Assembly: GCA_028280945.1 (NCBI GenBank)
Contig: JANQKV010000049.1
Location: 1-64,000 of the forward strand
Reading direction: 5' to 3'
DNA length: 64,000 bases
DNA from: Opitutaceae bacterium
Lineage (GTDB): Bacteria; Verrucomicrobiota; Verrucomicrobiia; Opitutales; Opitutaceae
Shown here: positions 43,751-53,087 of the stretch, piece by piece
How positions within the stretch are numbered: the first letter of the stretch is position 1
Layout: each line of letters begins with the position of its first letter
Notes under the pieces: generated by a model
Told to the model about the DNA's origin: nothing
What the model saw: only the letters and a program-made list of their open reading frames with translations
The model's database searches: none
Translations under genes and position numbers: made by a program

Positions 43751-44590
43751 CTATCCGCCGTCCGTCACGCCGCCGCTCCATTTCAGTTTGGTGCGCAGGA
43801 TGCCGAAGTGGTCGAATGAAGCGCGATGGATGAGCTGGAGACGGTGCGGGGAAATGCGGATGGCAATCTTTCCGCCCTGGCAGGTGCGGAGGTTGCGTTG
43901 GCCGTCAATGGCGATGGTCACGCACGAGTCGGGGTCCTCGGGGGCAATCACCAGGTCCACATCTTCCCGGAAGATGATCGAACGGTTACTCAGCGTGTGC
44001 GGACAAATCGGGGTGAGGGCCAGAACCTCGGCGCTGGGATGAATCAGTGGCCCGCCGGCCGACAGGTTATAGGCCGTCGAACCCGTGGGGGAGGCGAGAA
44101 TCAAACCGTCGCAGGAGTAGGTCGTGACGAACTCTCCATCGGCTTCAACGGACAGGCGGGTGAGACGTGACGGTCGCTCGTCCTTGATCACGATATCGTT
44201 GAGTGCGAGGTCATGTTGTTCGGTTTCGGAGTTGCACTCCAACATGACCCTTTCGGCCAACGTGTAGTCTCCCGCCAACAGGGATGAAAGATGTTCGCGC
44301 GCTTCTTCCGAAGTGAAGGTGGTGAGAAATCCAAGTGAGCCACGGTTTACTCCGATCAATGGCACGCCGGCTTCCGCTGCGCTCGCGGCGACCCCCAGCA
44401 GCGTACCATCGCCGCCGATCACGCAGGCTGCATCGGTCTCGGTAAGAAAGCTGCCGGGCACGGGAAACGTGTCAGTCTGCTTGACGGAGACGCGGGCCTC
44501 GCGGGCCGTTTCCATGAGCTCCTCCGCCAGTTCCTGGGCACCGGGTTTCTGGGCGTTGACAACAAAAGCGAGAGAGCGAATCGGGGACAT
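43751..44590 (-). CDS. nadK: NAD kinase
   Basis: Cytoplasmic kinase that makes NADP from NAD and ATP, 279 residues. The GGDGT motif at 59-63 is the catalytic loop, followed by IGVNRGSLGFLTTF. ALNDIVI stands for the NE/D motif, and LILASPTGSTAYNLSAGGPLIHP is diagnostic. The ATG at 44590 (MSPIRSLAFVVNAQ) is preferred to one 10 codons earlier because the family start fits it. Confidence 0.93.
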   Translation of the reverse strand: MSPIRSLAFVVNAQKPGAQELAEELMETAREARVSVKQTDTFPVPGSFLTETDAACVIGGDGTLLGVAASAAEAGVPLIGVNRGSLGFLTTFTSEEAREHLSSLLAGDYTLAERVMLECNSETEQHDLALNDIVIKDERPSRLTRLSVEADGEFVTTYSCDGLILASPTGSTAYNLSAGGPLIHPSAEVLALTPICPHTLSNRSIIFREDVDLVIAPEDPDSCVTIAIDGQRNLRTCQGGKIAIRISPHRLQLIHRASFDHFGILRTKLKWSGGVTDGG

Positions 44591-44675
44591 GTTGATAGAT
44601 TGGACCTGGGGCAGAACCAACCATGCTGTCGCGCTTCGCGCAACGGCTTAAAGCGCCGCCGCGTCCGTTGGCCTA

Positions 44676-45479
44676 CTAATAGGTGCCGACGGGACTCGTT
44701 TCCGCGGTTTCCGGGTGTGCCGCCTGATAGTCCACGTGCTCCTGCTCATGAGGGCAAAGTCGTCCCTGGTAGCGTAGTCCGCCGTGGGAAAAGTTGATGC
44801 TCATGGCGACCTCATCCCCGGCCTCGACCCAGTGCGGTGTGAGCATGGCGTTCCACACCACGGCTCCCGGTGACATGTCATAGCACAACGTGTCGGCGTC
44901 TGTCAGGTCAGGCGGATGGGAGACCCCGAGGCCCTTGCAATCCATCCGGAGTTCGTAAGGCGCCCAGCGCTGCGGGTCCTGCAGTCCGCAAAATCGCTTG
45001 GTTCCGTAAACTTGCCAGGCCACCACGTGGGACAGATCCATGTGATAATTCGTCGCGCAGTTTTTTCCACTGATGAAGATGATGGGATAGCAACGATCGA
45101 AAGTGAATCCGGCGGCGTTGAGTGCTGCCTGCCAGGGGGGAAGCACTTGTTCCCCGAAACCGTGGAGGAATTTCCCCGGCACGTCGAAGCGGGACAGTTT
45201 AAAGTGAGCGAGGGCAAAGGGCCCTGCCATCGCTTCTTCAACCGGCTGGGCCCTAAACTCAGCGGCGAAATCCTCGAGCTTGATGCTTTTGCCGCGGGCA
45301 CCCGTGGTGATGCGCACAAGTTCGTCGCTCCGTAATTCCGCGACGACACGATCAAGCGAGGGAACCTCAAAGTCGAACGGCGCGCATTCCCCCGCCATGC
45401 GGAAGTTGTGAAGCCCGGCCCAGTGTTTCTGAAATTCACTCCACGTGCTGACGGTAAAGGGTTGGATGGCCGGTGACAT
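44676..45479 (-). CDS. JmjC/cupin-like 2-oxoglutarate oxygenase-type protein
   Basis: A 267-residue double-stranded beta-helix protein. NYHMDLSHVVAWQVYGTKRF contains HxD of the iron site with the typical trailing QV-G-KR of JmjC/cupin proteins; a distal His is likely in NAMLTPHWVEAGDE. The earlier segment WSEFQKHWAGLHNF resembles cupin_8-type proteins. The substrate could be a protein or small molecule. An earlier in-frame start at 45545 adds 22 residues without homology signs. Confidence 0.72.
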   Translation of the reverse strand: MSPAIQPFTVSTWSEFQKHWAGLHNFRMAGECAPFDFEVPSLDRVVAELRSDELVRITTGARGKSIKLEDFAAEFRAQPVEEAMAGPFALAHFKLSRFDVPGKFLHGFGEQVLPPWQAALNAAGFTFDRCYPIIFISGKNCATNYHMDLSHVVAWQVYGTKRFCGLQDPQRWAPYELRMDCKGLGVSHPPDLTDADTLCYDMSPGAVVWNAMLTPHWVEAGDEVAMSINFSHGGLRYQGRLCPHEQEHVDYQAAHPETAETSPVGTY

Positions 45480-45573
45480 GGTATCCACAAGGGCGAGTTT
45501 TGGGGCAAAGACAATACTCGGGCTTCGGATGGTCAGCGCCCTCAACGCGGATGTGGGGGTTGGCCGCCGGTGC

Positions 45574-48156
45574 TCAGAGCGCGGAGTCTTCCGCCCAATA
45601 TTGCTGGCCTCTTTTGGTTAGCTGTTCGCGGCCGTTGGCCTGCTGCCACTCAAAAATGGATCGATGCTCGGGCTTGGGGCGCATGATGTCTCCTGTCGGC
45701 TCCACGGTATTGTCTTGCAGAACCTCGATTCGCGCCGGGCCACCCGTCAGGGCGGATACCGGGCCGATGATGCGATTGTCCGTGATTTCGATACCACTAC
45801 AGTCTTCGGAAGCGAAGTAAAAGACGGCCGGGTAGGGGTCGAGAGACACAAAGACGTTGCCCTTGATGATGTGGTTGAAGCTGGCGTGCTTGCCATACAC
45901 GGCCGGACCGCGGCTGTTGATGAAACGGTTATACGCGAGGATGAAATTCTCGTTCATCCCTCCCATCCAGATCCCGTTGTAGGGCGCGCTGATATCGCTG
46001 TTATAAACCACATTGCGGGGGCCGGTGGGACCGTGGAATCCCGCCTCGGGACTGGAGGAGTAGAGCCCGTAGCCGTAATTTCCATTGTCCCACCCGGAGC
46101 TGATCGTGATCTCTTCAAACAGGTTCTCATTGGTCCAACCAGCATGCCACTGGCCGTCACTGTCGTTGAAGTGGGATTGCCGAATCACGTTGCCGGCTGC
46201 CGCCCATTGCAGGTTTGGCGCATGGCGCATCGAGTAGGTGACCACCGATTCCATGAGGCAGTCGTAGGCGCGTTCGAATCCGATGTATCCACTTCCGCCA
46301 CCCTGTTTGAACCAGATGTCGTCAAAAACGCTGTTTCGAATCTCACATTTTTTGGCGAAGCCGGTGTAGAAGGAATGGCGCCCCGCCTTTTCGACGACGA
46401 CTCCATCGATCCAGCATTCCCACGCGTAGAAAAGATTGATACCGGACGTCCACAGTTTTCGGGGTTGGACGATTTTGAGATCCTCCACGCCGCTTCGAAC
46501 CACCAGGTCGAGGCGTTGCACCGTGGAGCCGTCGACGGTGGGGAAATCCAGGCGCAGTGGTTGATTGATCTGCAGGCGGTTACCTTCCACGCCCCCAATT
46601 CGATACATGTTGCGGCGATAATTGCCCCAAGGCGCCGCATTGCGGACAAGTTGGTTCCAGCGTTCGGTGGCGGGGGCGTGCAGATCGATGAAGCTGCCCA
46701 CGGGCAAATCTGCATCAGGATCGTCGACGATGAGTTCAACCGATCCCCGCAGACCATCCTCCGTCAACAGGTAGGGTTTGCCGCGGAGGCCTTTCCCCAG
46801 GATGTTGATCGCGGCCAATTGGTGCAGACCACTCACACTCGTGGGTCCCGGCCGATCTTTGAACTCAAGAACCTGCTCATCGCGCTGCACCCGGCCGTCA
46901 CGGTAAACTGCTTCCGCCACGAGGGTATGCACGCCCGCTCCCGCCTGTTCGATAATGTTTCGGCCGGTGGTGGTCAGGAAGTGGGTATAGCCTTCCCGAC
47001 GGATCTGGTCCTGCACTCCAAGTTCGATGTCTCCGATCGACCATCGCAGTGTTTCCAGGTCGTCGAAGTCCGCCCATGCCATGAAGAGTGTATCCGGCCC
47101 GGCGATACTCTCGGACTCCTCGCGTAGGGAGAAGAGATCCACCCCGCCATCCGGCGGGAAATACTCAAACGACAGCACCGTCCGGTCCTGGCCGGCTCCG
47201 CGAAGAACCACGCCGTCCCCGTGAATGAAGAGGGGAAACCCCAGCACGTAATGCCCCGGCTCCAATGTCACCGCGCCACCCCCTTGTTGCTCCGCGTGGT
47301 CCAGCGCCGCCTGAATGGCCACGCTGTCATCGATTTCATCGTCCGGAATTGCCCCGAAGTCCCGGGCTGGAATACTGTCCGCGACGTAGGGTATGCCCCC
47401 GTCGATGCCGACCTCCAACCAGTTCGGATAAACAATGCCATCCGGCCCCACGATATCACCGGGAGTCAGATGTTCGGTTTCCCAAGGTTTGATTTTGTAT
47501 TGCCCGGGGAACGGAGGCTTGGATGCGTTAACGATGTCCTGGGGATGACGACTGGTGTAGGAGCGGATCTCGCCCGATCGCGGAGCGAAATCATTGGCGG
47601 TCTTCTCAATCTGGAACCCCGACTCAAGATGGGTGAAGCGAACCCAGGCGAATCGCGGCCACTCGCTCTGGGGAAGGTCGCGTTTTAAAGCCAAGGTAAT
47701 GACGCCCGCGGGAGCATCGACTTCAAATTCAACGGTCCCCCCGGTGCGGAATCCAAAAAGGTCGAAATGGCAGTAGGCGTCATGGACGAGTTCCCCGTTG
47801 AGGAAGATATCGTAGACCCGATTGTGCTGACTGTGGGTCCGATATTCCGCGTTGCCCAGGGCCACCTCGTATCGCCCCGGCGGGAGTTTTGAAAACTCCA
47901 TCTCCACCTCCCCCAAAAGCCCTCCATGATATTTATATTCCTCCTCGGGCGGCACGTTGAGGGTGTCGCGACCCGCGCGCGGAAAAAACCTCAGCGGTTC
48001 GTCGCCCTGCAGGCTCCGGATCGCAAAGTGGTATGATTGCCCGGGAGGATTTTGGTTGGTTAGGACCGGGTTGCTCCAACCCCGCAGTGCGGGAGAAACA
48101 ACCGAGGCGAACAGAACAGCCAAACCAAGAAAACGGGTAGCGAAGCGAGGGCCCAT
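45574..48156 (-). CDS. Exported right-handed beta-helix protein (pectate-lyase-like)
   Basis: An 860-residue secreted protein with a signal peptide from the ATG at 48156 (LGLAVLFASVVSPAL). A malectin-like beta domain comes first (YHFAIRSLQGDEPLRFF...GRYEVALGNAEYRTHS), then a parallel beta-helix with DFGAIPDDEIDDSVAIQAALDHA, the Pectate_lyase_3 start. Helix coils such as SGINLFYAWECWIDGVVVEKAG and GNVIRQSHFNDSDGQWH follow. It probably degrades or binds a polysaccharide; catalytic residues cannot be assigned. It is not clearly in an operon. Confidence 0.82.
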   Translation of the reverse strand: MGPRFATRFLGLAVLFASVVSPALRGWSNPVLTNQNPPGQSYHFAIRSLQGDEPLRFFPRAGRDTLNVPPEEEYKYHGGLLGEVEMEFSKLPPGRYEVALGNAEYRTHSQHNRVYDIFLNGELVHDAYCHFDLFGFRTGGTVEFEVDAPAGVITLALKRDLPQSEWPRFAWVRFTHLESGFQIEKTANDFAPRSGEIRSYTSRHPQDIVNASKPPFPGQYKIKPWETEHLTPGDIVGPDGIVYPNWLEVGIDGGIPYVADSIPARDFGAIPDDEIDDSVAIQAALDHAEQQGGGAVTLEPGHYVLGFPLFIHGDGVVLRGAGQDRTVLSFEYFPPDGGVDLFSLREESESIAGPDTLFMAWADFDDLETLRWSIGDIELGVQDQIRREGYTHFLTTTGRNIIEQAGAGVHTLVAEAVYRDGRVQRDEQVLEFKDRPGPTSVSGLHQLAAINILGKGLRGKPYLLTEDGLRGSVELIVDDPDADLPVGSFIDLHAPATERWNQLVRNAAPWGNYRRNMYRIGGVEGNRLQINQPLRLDFPTVDGSTVQRLDLVVRSGVEDLKIVQPRKLWTSGINLFYAWECWIDGVVVEKAGRHSFYTGFAKKCEIRNSVFDDIWFKQGGGSGYIGFERAYDCLMESVVTYSMRHAPNLQWAAAGNVIRQSHFNDSDGQWHAGWTNENLFEEITISSGWDNGNYGYGLYSSSPEAGFHGPTGPRNVVYNSDISAPYNGIWMGGMNENFILAYNRFINSRGPAVYGKHASFNHIIKGNVFVSLDPYPAVFYFASEDCSGIEITDNRIIGPVSALTGGPARIEVLQDNTVEPTGDIMRPKPEHRSIFEWQQANGREQLTKRGQQYWAEDSAL

Positions 48157-48325
48157 GCGACCAACCTGAATCCAATCCGAAGGGGGGCAAACCTTCCGAC
48201 TCAGGCGGGGTTTGCCTGAGCGACTCCCTGAATTCACCCGCCTGTTTCGATTTTGGGATTTTGCCTTCCCAGCACTGCCATGATTTCCCGAAACATTTCC
48301 TTCTCAGAAAAATATGTAATTTTTA

Positions 48326-48340
48326 TAATACTGATTATCA
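48326..48340 (-). promoter_or_regulatory. Candidate Fur box
   Basis: On the minus strand the sequence TGATAATCAGTATTA matches the 7-1-7 Fur consensus TGATAATNATTATCA at 12 of 14 arm positions, with a perfect left arm. It is 96 bp before the small membrane protein at 48436 in an AT-rich stretch. A Fur-like protein is encoded at 39184, but it is atypical. Confidence 0.35.
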
Positions 48341-48435
48341 ATGAGATAAGATTCTTAAAAGAGAGTTGGCACGGTGAGTGCAATGAAAGGAGGCGATTCT
48401 CAATTCGACCACATCAACTTCAAAAAACAAACATC

Positions 48436-48669
48436 ATGAAAACTTCCCTCATCCTCTTCGCCACCGCCGCCGCGGTTCCCTTCTTCACCTTCGTTGGCCT
48501 GAGCGGCGTCGGTGCCTTCAGCATCATGACCGCCCTGAGCATCGTCGCCATGTTGACCCTGGACTACGACAACAGCCACCAGGTCGGTTATGAAGCCAAG
48601 GTCCGGGTCCCGGCTGCCGCGACCCCCGTGGCCAAGGCGGTCTCCGAGTCCCACCCTCTCGCCGCGTAA
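48436..48669 (+). CDS. Small membrane protein of unknown function
   Basis: A 77-residue protein with two adjacent hydrophobic segments (about 3-20 and 25-42) followed by a soluble tail rich in Ala/Val/Pro. No family is recognised. The ATG at 48436 follows AAACATC; a longer upstream reading is not supported. It has an AT-rich promoter region with a possible Fur box and its own terminator, so it is expressed alone. It may be a small stress- or membrane-associated protein. Confidence 0.6.
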   Translation: MKTSLILFATAAAVPFFTFVGLSGVGAFSIMTALSIVAMLTLDYDNSHQVGYEAKVRVPAAATPVAKAVSESHPLAA

Positions 48670-48996
48670 GCGCGTTGGTGAGGTCTTCAGCCGCGACGAA
48701 ATCATCGATGAACGCTCGGCCGGCCGTTGTTCCAAGGTTCGCCACTCTGCGCTGCGAAGGTCTGATCTGATCGTTTCCCTCGTCCCGTCCTTGAACCGGG
48801 CCTGCCGCTTGAGGACGTGAAAGCAAATCCCGCTTGGCTCTGATTGATGAGCTCGCGGGATTTTTTTGTTTCCCCATCGCAAAACCATGGAGGATCAGGT
48901 CGGTCGGGAGGTTGACCCTGATGGCTGGAATCCGTGAAGGTGCGCACAAGAAACCCTCCTTTCCCATTCGTGTTTCTCCACCACTCCTGATCCCCC
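48670..48996. other. Intergenic region after the small membrane protein
   Basis: This 327-base stretch contains the terminator at 48825-48867. Otherwise I see no supported gene or RNA. The last 130 bases probably hold the promoter of the beta-helix gene at 48997. Confidence 0.5.
48825..48867 (+). terminator. Rho-independent terminator
   Basis: The stem AAATCCCGC/GCGGGATTT (48825-48833 with 48855-48863) is followed by TTTT. The loop is 21 bases and contains a smaller internal pairing. It probably ends the transcript of the 77-residue gene. Confidence 0.75.
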
Positions 48997-51288
48997 ATGA
49001 CATTTATAGGCCGCTTTCTTTGGGTCGTTGTAGCATTGATTTTCTCGGCATTCTCCGGAGTCGGCGTGATCCGGGCTGCAGAAATTTTCGTTTCTCCAAG
49101 TGGAGACGATTCCGCTGCGGGAACACTGCAGGCTCCTTTTCAGACCATCACCAAGGCGCGGAATGCAGTGCGTGAACTGCGTCAGGGTGGAAATCTGGCC
49201 GATCACCCCATCACGATCTACCTGCGGGGAGGTGTTTACGCATTGCAGGATTCACTGCAGTTCACCGGCGACGATTCGGGAACGGCCGAATCACCGACCC
49301 TGATCCGACCCTACCGGAATGAAACCGCTCGAGTCATTGGAGGACACCTTTTTGAGCCAAACGCAGCCCAGCTCGTCACCGGCAGTGGCTTCGAGGAGTT
49401 CTTTCAGCCTGATCAGGTGAAGCATATCCGGATGCTCTCTCTGGCTGCTCAGAGCTCAAATGAGCTTGGCCGTATCGGCCGACTGGGGCATTCCCGACCG
49501 GTGGTTCCGGCGCCCGCGGAGTTCTTTTTCGACGGGGTGGTTCAGCAGATCGCGAAGTATCCCAATGAAGGCATGCTTGTTATGGGTAAGATCCTGGACG
49601 AAGGTTCTCGTCCGCGGTGGGGAGACAGGGAGGGCAGGGGAGGAACCATGGCCTACTTCGATGATCGCCACGAAGATTGGATCGGGTTGCGGGACGTGTG
49701 GTTTCAAGGGCTCTTTGCCTATGGCTTTGCCGATGACATGCTGTTGGTCGAGGAGATCGACCCTGTTGCCCGCAGCGTGAGGTTTTCCGAGCCCCACCTG
49801 TATGGGCTCTCGTCGGGAAAAAACTACAACCAGTATGTGGCCCTCAACATTCGGCGCGAACTCGACGCCCCCGGCGAATACTACGTGGATCTCGAGAACC
49901 GTGTCCTGTTCTTCTATCCGCCGGATGATCGGGATGTAGCGGAGTTGGCCATTTCAACGCTGGAGGATCCGATCATCAGCATCCGCGGCGCATCCCACCT
50001 CAAAGTTCAGGAATTGATCGTCGAGTATGGCAGGGGGATTGGGATTCACGTCGAAGGGGGATCTCACGTCACCATCGCGGGTTGCACCGTGCGAAACGTG
50101 GGCACCAGTGGAATTTTTCTGGGGCAGGGAGCCCGGCAGATTCAGTTCGGCATGACTCCTGAATCCTACCAAGGGGAGCCTGTCTCTGGTCGACTCGGCA
50201 GCCTCCAGAAACACCTCTACCTTAATCCCATTTGGAATAGGAACGCCGGCCACAACCACCGGATCATCAGCAACGATGTCTACCACTGCGGGGTGGGTGG
50301 GATTTATCTGAGTGGGGGAGACAAATCCTCGCTCACCCCCGGCAACGCGGAAGCCGTCAACAACCGGGTTTTTGATTACAACCGTCGGGCCAAATTTCTC
50401 TGGTCAGGGATCAATGTCGATGGTGTCGGCCATCGCATAGCTCACAACGAGATTTCCGGATCCGATTACCAGGGCATCTACGTTCGGGGCAACGAACACG
50501 TGTTTGAATACAACTTCCTGCACGATTTGGGGAAGAACTCGGATGACACCTCTCCGTGGTATCTCGGGCGTGACCCCAGCGACCGGGGCACCGTTATCCG
50601 CTACAATTATTTCAAGGACATCGGCCGCGAGGACCGCATGACCATGGGTGTCTATTTCGATGACGCCACCTGTGACGCCATCGTCCACGGAAACATTTTC
50701 TACAAGGTGGCCAGCTATGGGACCATTTACAGCAATGCGGGGAGCGACCTTGAGGTCACCAACAACATTTTTGTGGAAGGGATGGGACCCGCTTTTCACA
50801 TCAAGTCCATGTGGTTCACCTGGTCGATGGGGAACCGCGATTACTACTTCGGCGAGAAAGGGGTCTATCGTTACCGCCTAAACCAGAATCTGGATGTCAC
50901 CCAAACGCCCTATTCTGAGCGATACCCGCTCCTGACGGATTTCATGCAACCGGCGGGAGAAGACGAATTTGGTCCGCTCTATGCCGGCATGATCCCCCGA
51001 CGGAATGTGTTCTCCCGAAACTTTACCGTCGATTACGATGAGATTCTACGACTCGACCATTCCAACATTGAGATTGAAATGCATCACAACCACCGGCTCT
51101 TCGGCGACGTCGGATTCCGCAATTTTGAGGAGCAGGATCTTCGACTGAACGACTCCTCCATGATCTACGAGCTGATCCCCGGTTTTGAGGAAATCCCTTT
51201 TGATAAGATAGGGTTGTTTCGAGATGAATACCGCACCCGAAACCAATACAACGGAAGCCCCTGGGGGGACTCCAAGCTGACTCCGTAA
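48997..51288 (+). CDS. Exported right-handed beta-helix glycan enzyme (GH141-like)
   Basis: A 763-residue secreted protein with a signal peptide (FLWVVVALIFSAFSGVGV, about 7-24). Then EIFVSPSGDDSAAGTLQAPFQTITKARNAVREL is the entry of GH141-type beta-helix proteins. Beta-helix turns follow, for example HVTIAGCTVRNVGTSGIFLG and HRIAHNEISGSDYQGIYVRGNEHVFEYNFLHD. GH141 includes fucosidases and xylanases. The neighbouring GH29 fucosidase makes a fucose-containing glycan plausible. Catalytic residues are not certain. Confidence 0.8.
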   Translation: MTFIGRFLWVVVALIFSAFSGVGVIRAAEIFVSPSGDDSAAGTLQAPFQTITKARNAVRELRQGGNLADHPITIYLRGGVYALQDSLQFTGDDSGTAESPTLIRPYRNETARVIGGHLFEPNAAQLVTGSGFEEFFQPDQVKHIRMLSLAAQSSNELGRIGRLGHSRPVVPAPAEFFFDGVVQQIAKYPNEGMLVMGKILDEGSRPRWGDREGRGGTMAYFDDRHEDWIGLRDVWFQGLFAYGFADDMLLVEEIDPVARSVRFSEPHLYGLSSGKNYNQYVALNIRRELDAPGEYYVDLENRVLFFYPPDDRDVAELAISTLEDPIISIRGASHLKVQELIVEYGRGIGIHVEGGSHVTIAGCTVRNVGTSGIFLGQGARQIQFGMTPESYQGEPVSGRLGSLQKHLYLNPIWNRNAGHNHRIISNDVYHCGVGGIYLSGGDKSSLTPGNAEAVNNRVFDYNRRAKFLWSGINVDGVGHRIAHNEISGSDYQGIYVRGNEHVFEYNFLHDLGKNSDDTSPWYLGRDPSDRGTVIRYNYFKDIGREDRMTMGVYFDDATCDAIVHGNIFYKVASYGTIYSNAGSDLEVTNNIFVEGMGPAFHIKSMWFTWSMGNRDYYFGEKGVYRYRLNQNLDVTQTPYSERYPLLTDFMQPAGEDEFGPLYAGMIPRRNVFSRNFTVDYDEILRLDHSNIEIEMHHNHRLFGDVGFRNFEEQDLRLNDSSMIYELIPGFEEIPFDKIGLFRDEYRTRNQYNGSPWGDSKLTP

Positions 51289-51297
51289 CCGACGACC

Positions 51298-52290
51298 TCA
51301 GTCAAGCACCGGACTGCCACGGAGAATTTTCCCGATTTCCTCGAGCCGTTCAACGGAAGCAACCGGGATGAGTCCGGATCGGTCCGGGGCGACATTGAGC
51401 AGATAGTTCGTATTTCTGGCATTGCTCAGTCGCAGCATTTTCACGACTTCCCGGGCTTCCTTGATTTCCCAGGAGCCGTCGGATTTCCAGAACCAGGAGG
51501 ATTCCATCTTATCGCACACTTCCGAAGCTATTGCGTTTTCCACCGATGGCAGGGGATCAAGCCCTTTGGCAAGAAGCCACGGATACTCAAAACTATGGAT
51601 GTCTGTTTCCGCAAAGTCCCGACTGTTGTTGGCGATGATGATACAACCGGGCTGCAGGGACCTGACGTGTTCCATGACTCCCGGCCAGTCTTCCTTCAGG
51701 TCGAACTGATACTGATCACACCACAACAGGTCGATCGGCCCGTAGTGGGTCAGTAACTCGGTCAGCTGCTTTTTGACGAACCCAAGGGGATCTCCGGCTG
51801 CTTCGGGAGGCAGTCCGCGGAGCGTCTCCTTGCCTTCGGGATGACCGAAGTCACGAGGGAAGCAGTAATAAAACCCCACCTTCAAACCGTGCTTTCGGCA
51901 AGCGTCCACAAAATCGCGCGCGATGTCGCCTTTTCCGTTTTGGTAGTTCGAAAACGCGGACATGGCGTGGGTTTGGGTCAGGCTGCTGTCCCAAAGACAC
52001 CAGCCTCCGGTATGTTTGACCGTCAGCACCGCGTATTGCATGCCCGCGGCGACGGCTGCTTTCGCCCATTGTTCAGGATCAAGCTGGTCGGGCTTAAAAC
52101 TGGCCGGATCCTCATAACCGTTGGCCCACTCCACCTCATGGAAAGTTGCCATGTTGAAGTGAATGAACATACCAAATTCCCATCCCAGAAATTCGTCCTG
52201 CAGCTGTTTGATCGATTTGAGGTCCTTCGCCAGCACGGGCGAAATGCAGCATGCCGCCGCGATCAAAAGCATCTTTTTCGGAATGTTCAT
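51298..52290 (-). CDS. Alpha-L-fucosidase (GH29)
   Basis: Exported retaining fucosidase of 330 residues with a signal peptide (LLIAAACCISPVLA, 8-21). The (beta/alpha)8 barrel shows GMFIHFN (40-46), KHTGGWCLWDS (92-102) and IDLLWCDQY with Asp192, the expected nucleophile. It is shorter than many GH29 enzymes (about 450 residues) because it lacks a C-terminal beta-sandwich. It converges with the GH141-like gene, with only 9 bp between the stops. Fucose release in the periplasm is inferred. Confidence 0.9.
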   Translation of the reverse strand: MNIPKKMLLIAAACCISPVLAKDLKSIKQLQDEFLGWEFGMFIHFNMATFHEVEWANGYEDPASFKPDQLDPEQWAKAAVAAGMQYAVLTVKHTGGWCLWDSSLTQTHAMSAFSNYQNGKGDIARDFVDACRKHGLKVGFYYCFPRDFGHPEGKETLRGLPPEAAGDPLGFVKKQLTELLTHYGPIDLLWCDQYQFDLKEDWPGVMEHVRSLQPGCIIIANNSRDFAETDIHSFEYPWLLAKGLDPLPSVENAIASEVCDKMESSWFWKSDGSWEIKEAREVVKMLRLSNARNTNYLLNVAPDRSGLIPVASVERLEEIGKILRGSPVLD

Positions 52291-52346
52291 GGGATATCCA
52301 GGTGGGGTGAGGTTTGGTGGTGAGTTCAGGGATAACGTGCGGTTCG

Positions 52347-53087
52347 TCAGTCTTTGTTGAGGCCAGCCAAAAACTCGCGATTGCCGTCGGTGCCAACGAT
52401 AGGCGAATCGATAACGCCAATCAGTTTGGCGCCGGGCAGTTCGGCGAGTGCGAAAGCCACCAAGTCATCGCGGATTTGCTCCTGCAAGGCTGCATCGCGA
52501 ATGATGCCCTGGCCCTTGTCGACCTCGGTTTTGCCGGCCTCGAATTGCGGTTTGATAAGAGCAATCAGCACGCCACCGGGGGCTACCAGCGGCCACACGG
52601 TTGGTAGAACCTTGCGCAGCGAAATGAACGACAAGTCCATGACCACGGCGTCAAAGTGATCGCGCGGCAGGTCGGTGGGCTGCAGCGATCGGGCATTGAG
52701 TTTTTCGAGGTTGGTGACACGTGAATCGTCGCGCAGTTTCGCGTGCAGTTGAGCCCGGCCCACGTCCACACAGACGACTGATTCCGCACCGGCTTGCAGG
52801 GTGCAGTCGGTGAAACCTCCCGTGGAGGCGCCGACGTCCAACACATTGGCGTCTTTGAGATCGATCGGGAAAGTATCCAAAAACCCCTGCAGTTTTTCGC
52901 CGCCGCGACTGACGAACCGCGGCGGCTGTTCAACTTCGATGACAACGTTGTCGGAGTAGGTTTTACCCGGTTTGTCCAAGCGCTCGGTGCCATGCCACAC
53001 GCGGCCGGCCATGATCAATCCTTTGGCCTGCGAGCGCGAGGCGGCCAGCCCGCGCTTGACCAAAATCTCGTCGAGCCGGCGTTTCAT
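52347..53087 (-). CDS. tlyA: TlyA-family rRNA methyltransferase (S4 plus FtsJ domain)
   Basis: A 246-residue RNA methyltransferase. Residues 1-60 form an S4 RNA-binding domain ([25 protein letters not shown]). An FtsJ-type domain has [20 protein letters not shown] as the SAM motif, then [13 protein letters not shown] and [13 protein letters not shown]. In other bacteria TlyA methylates 16S and 23S rRNA 2'-OH groups. Its start overlaps the end of the Fpg gene by 4 bp, so the two are coupled. Confidence 0.92.
   Translation of the reverse strand: MKRRLDEILVKRGLAASRSQAKGLIMAGRVWHGTERLDKPGKTYSDNVVIEVEQPPRFVSRGGEKLQGFLDTFPIDLKDANVLDVGASTGGFTDCTLQAGAESVVCVDVGRAQLHAKLRDDSRVTNLEKLNARSLQPTDLPRDHFDAVVMDLSFISLRKVLPTVWPLVAPGGVLIALIKPQFEAGKTEVDKGQGIIRDAALQEQIRDDLVAFALAELPGAKLIGVIDSPIVGTDGNREFLAGLNKD

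Noticed and set aside
48253..48435. N-terminal extension of the 77-residue membrane protein
   Set aside because: The extension reads through the AT-rich promoter region and has no protein-like pattern; the ATG at 48436 gives a compact membrane protein.
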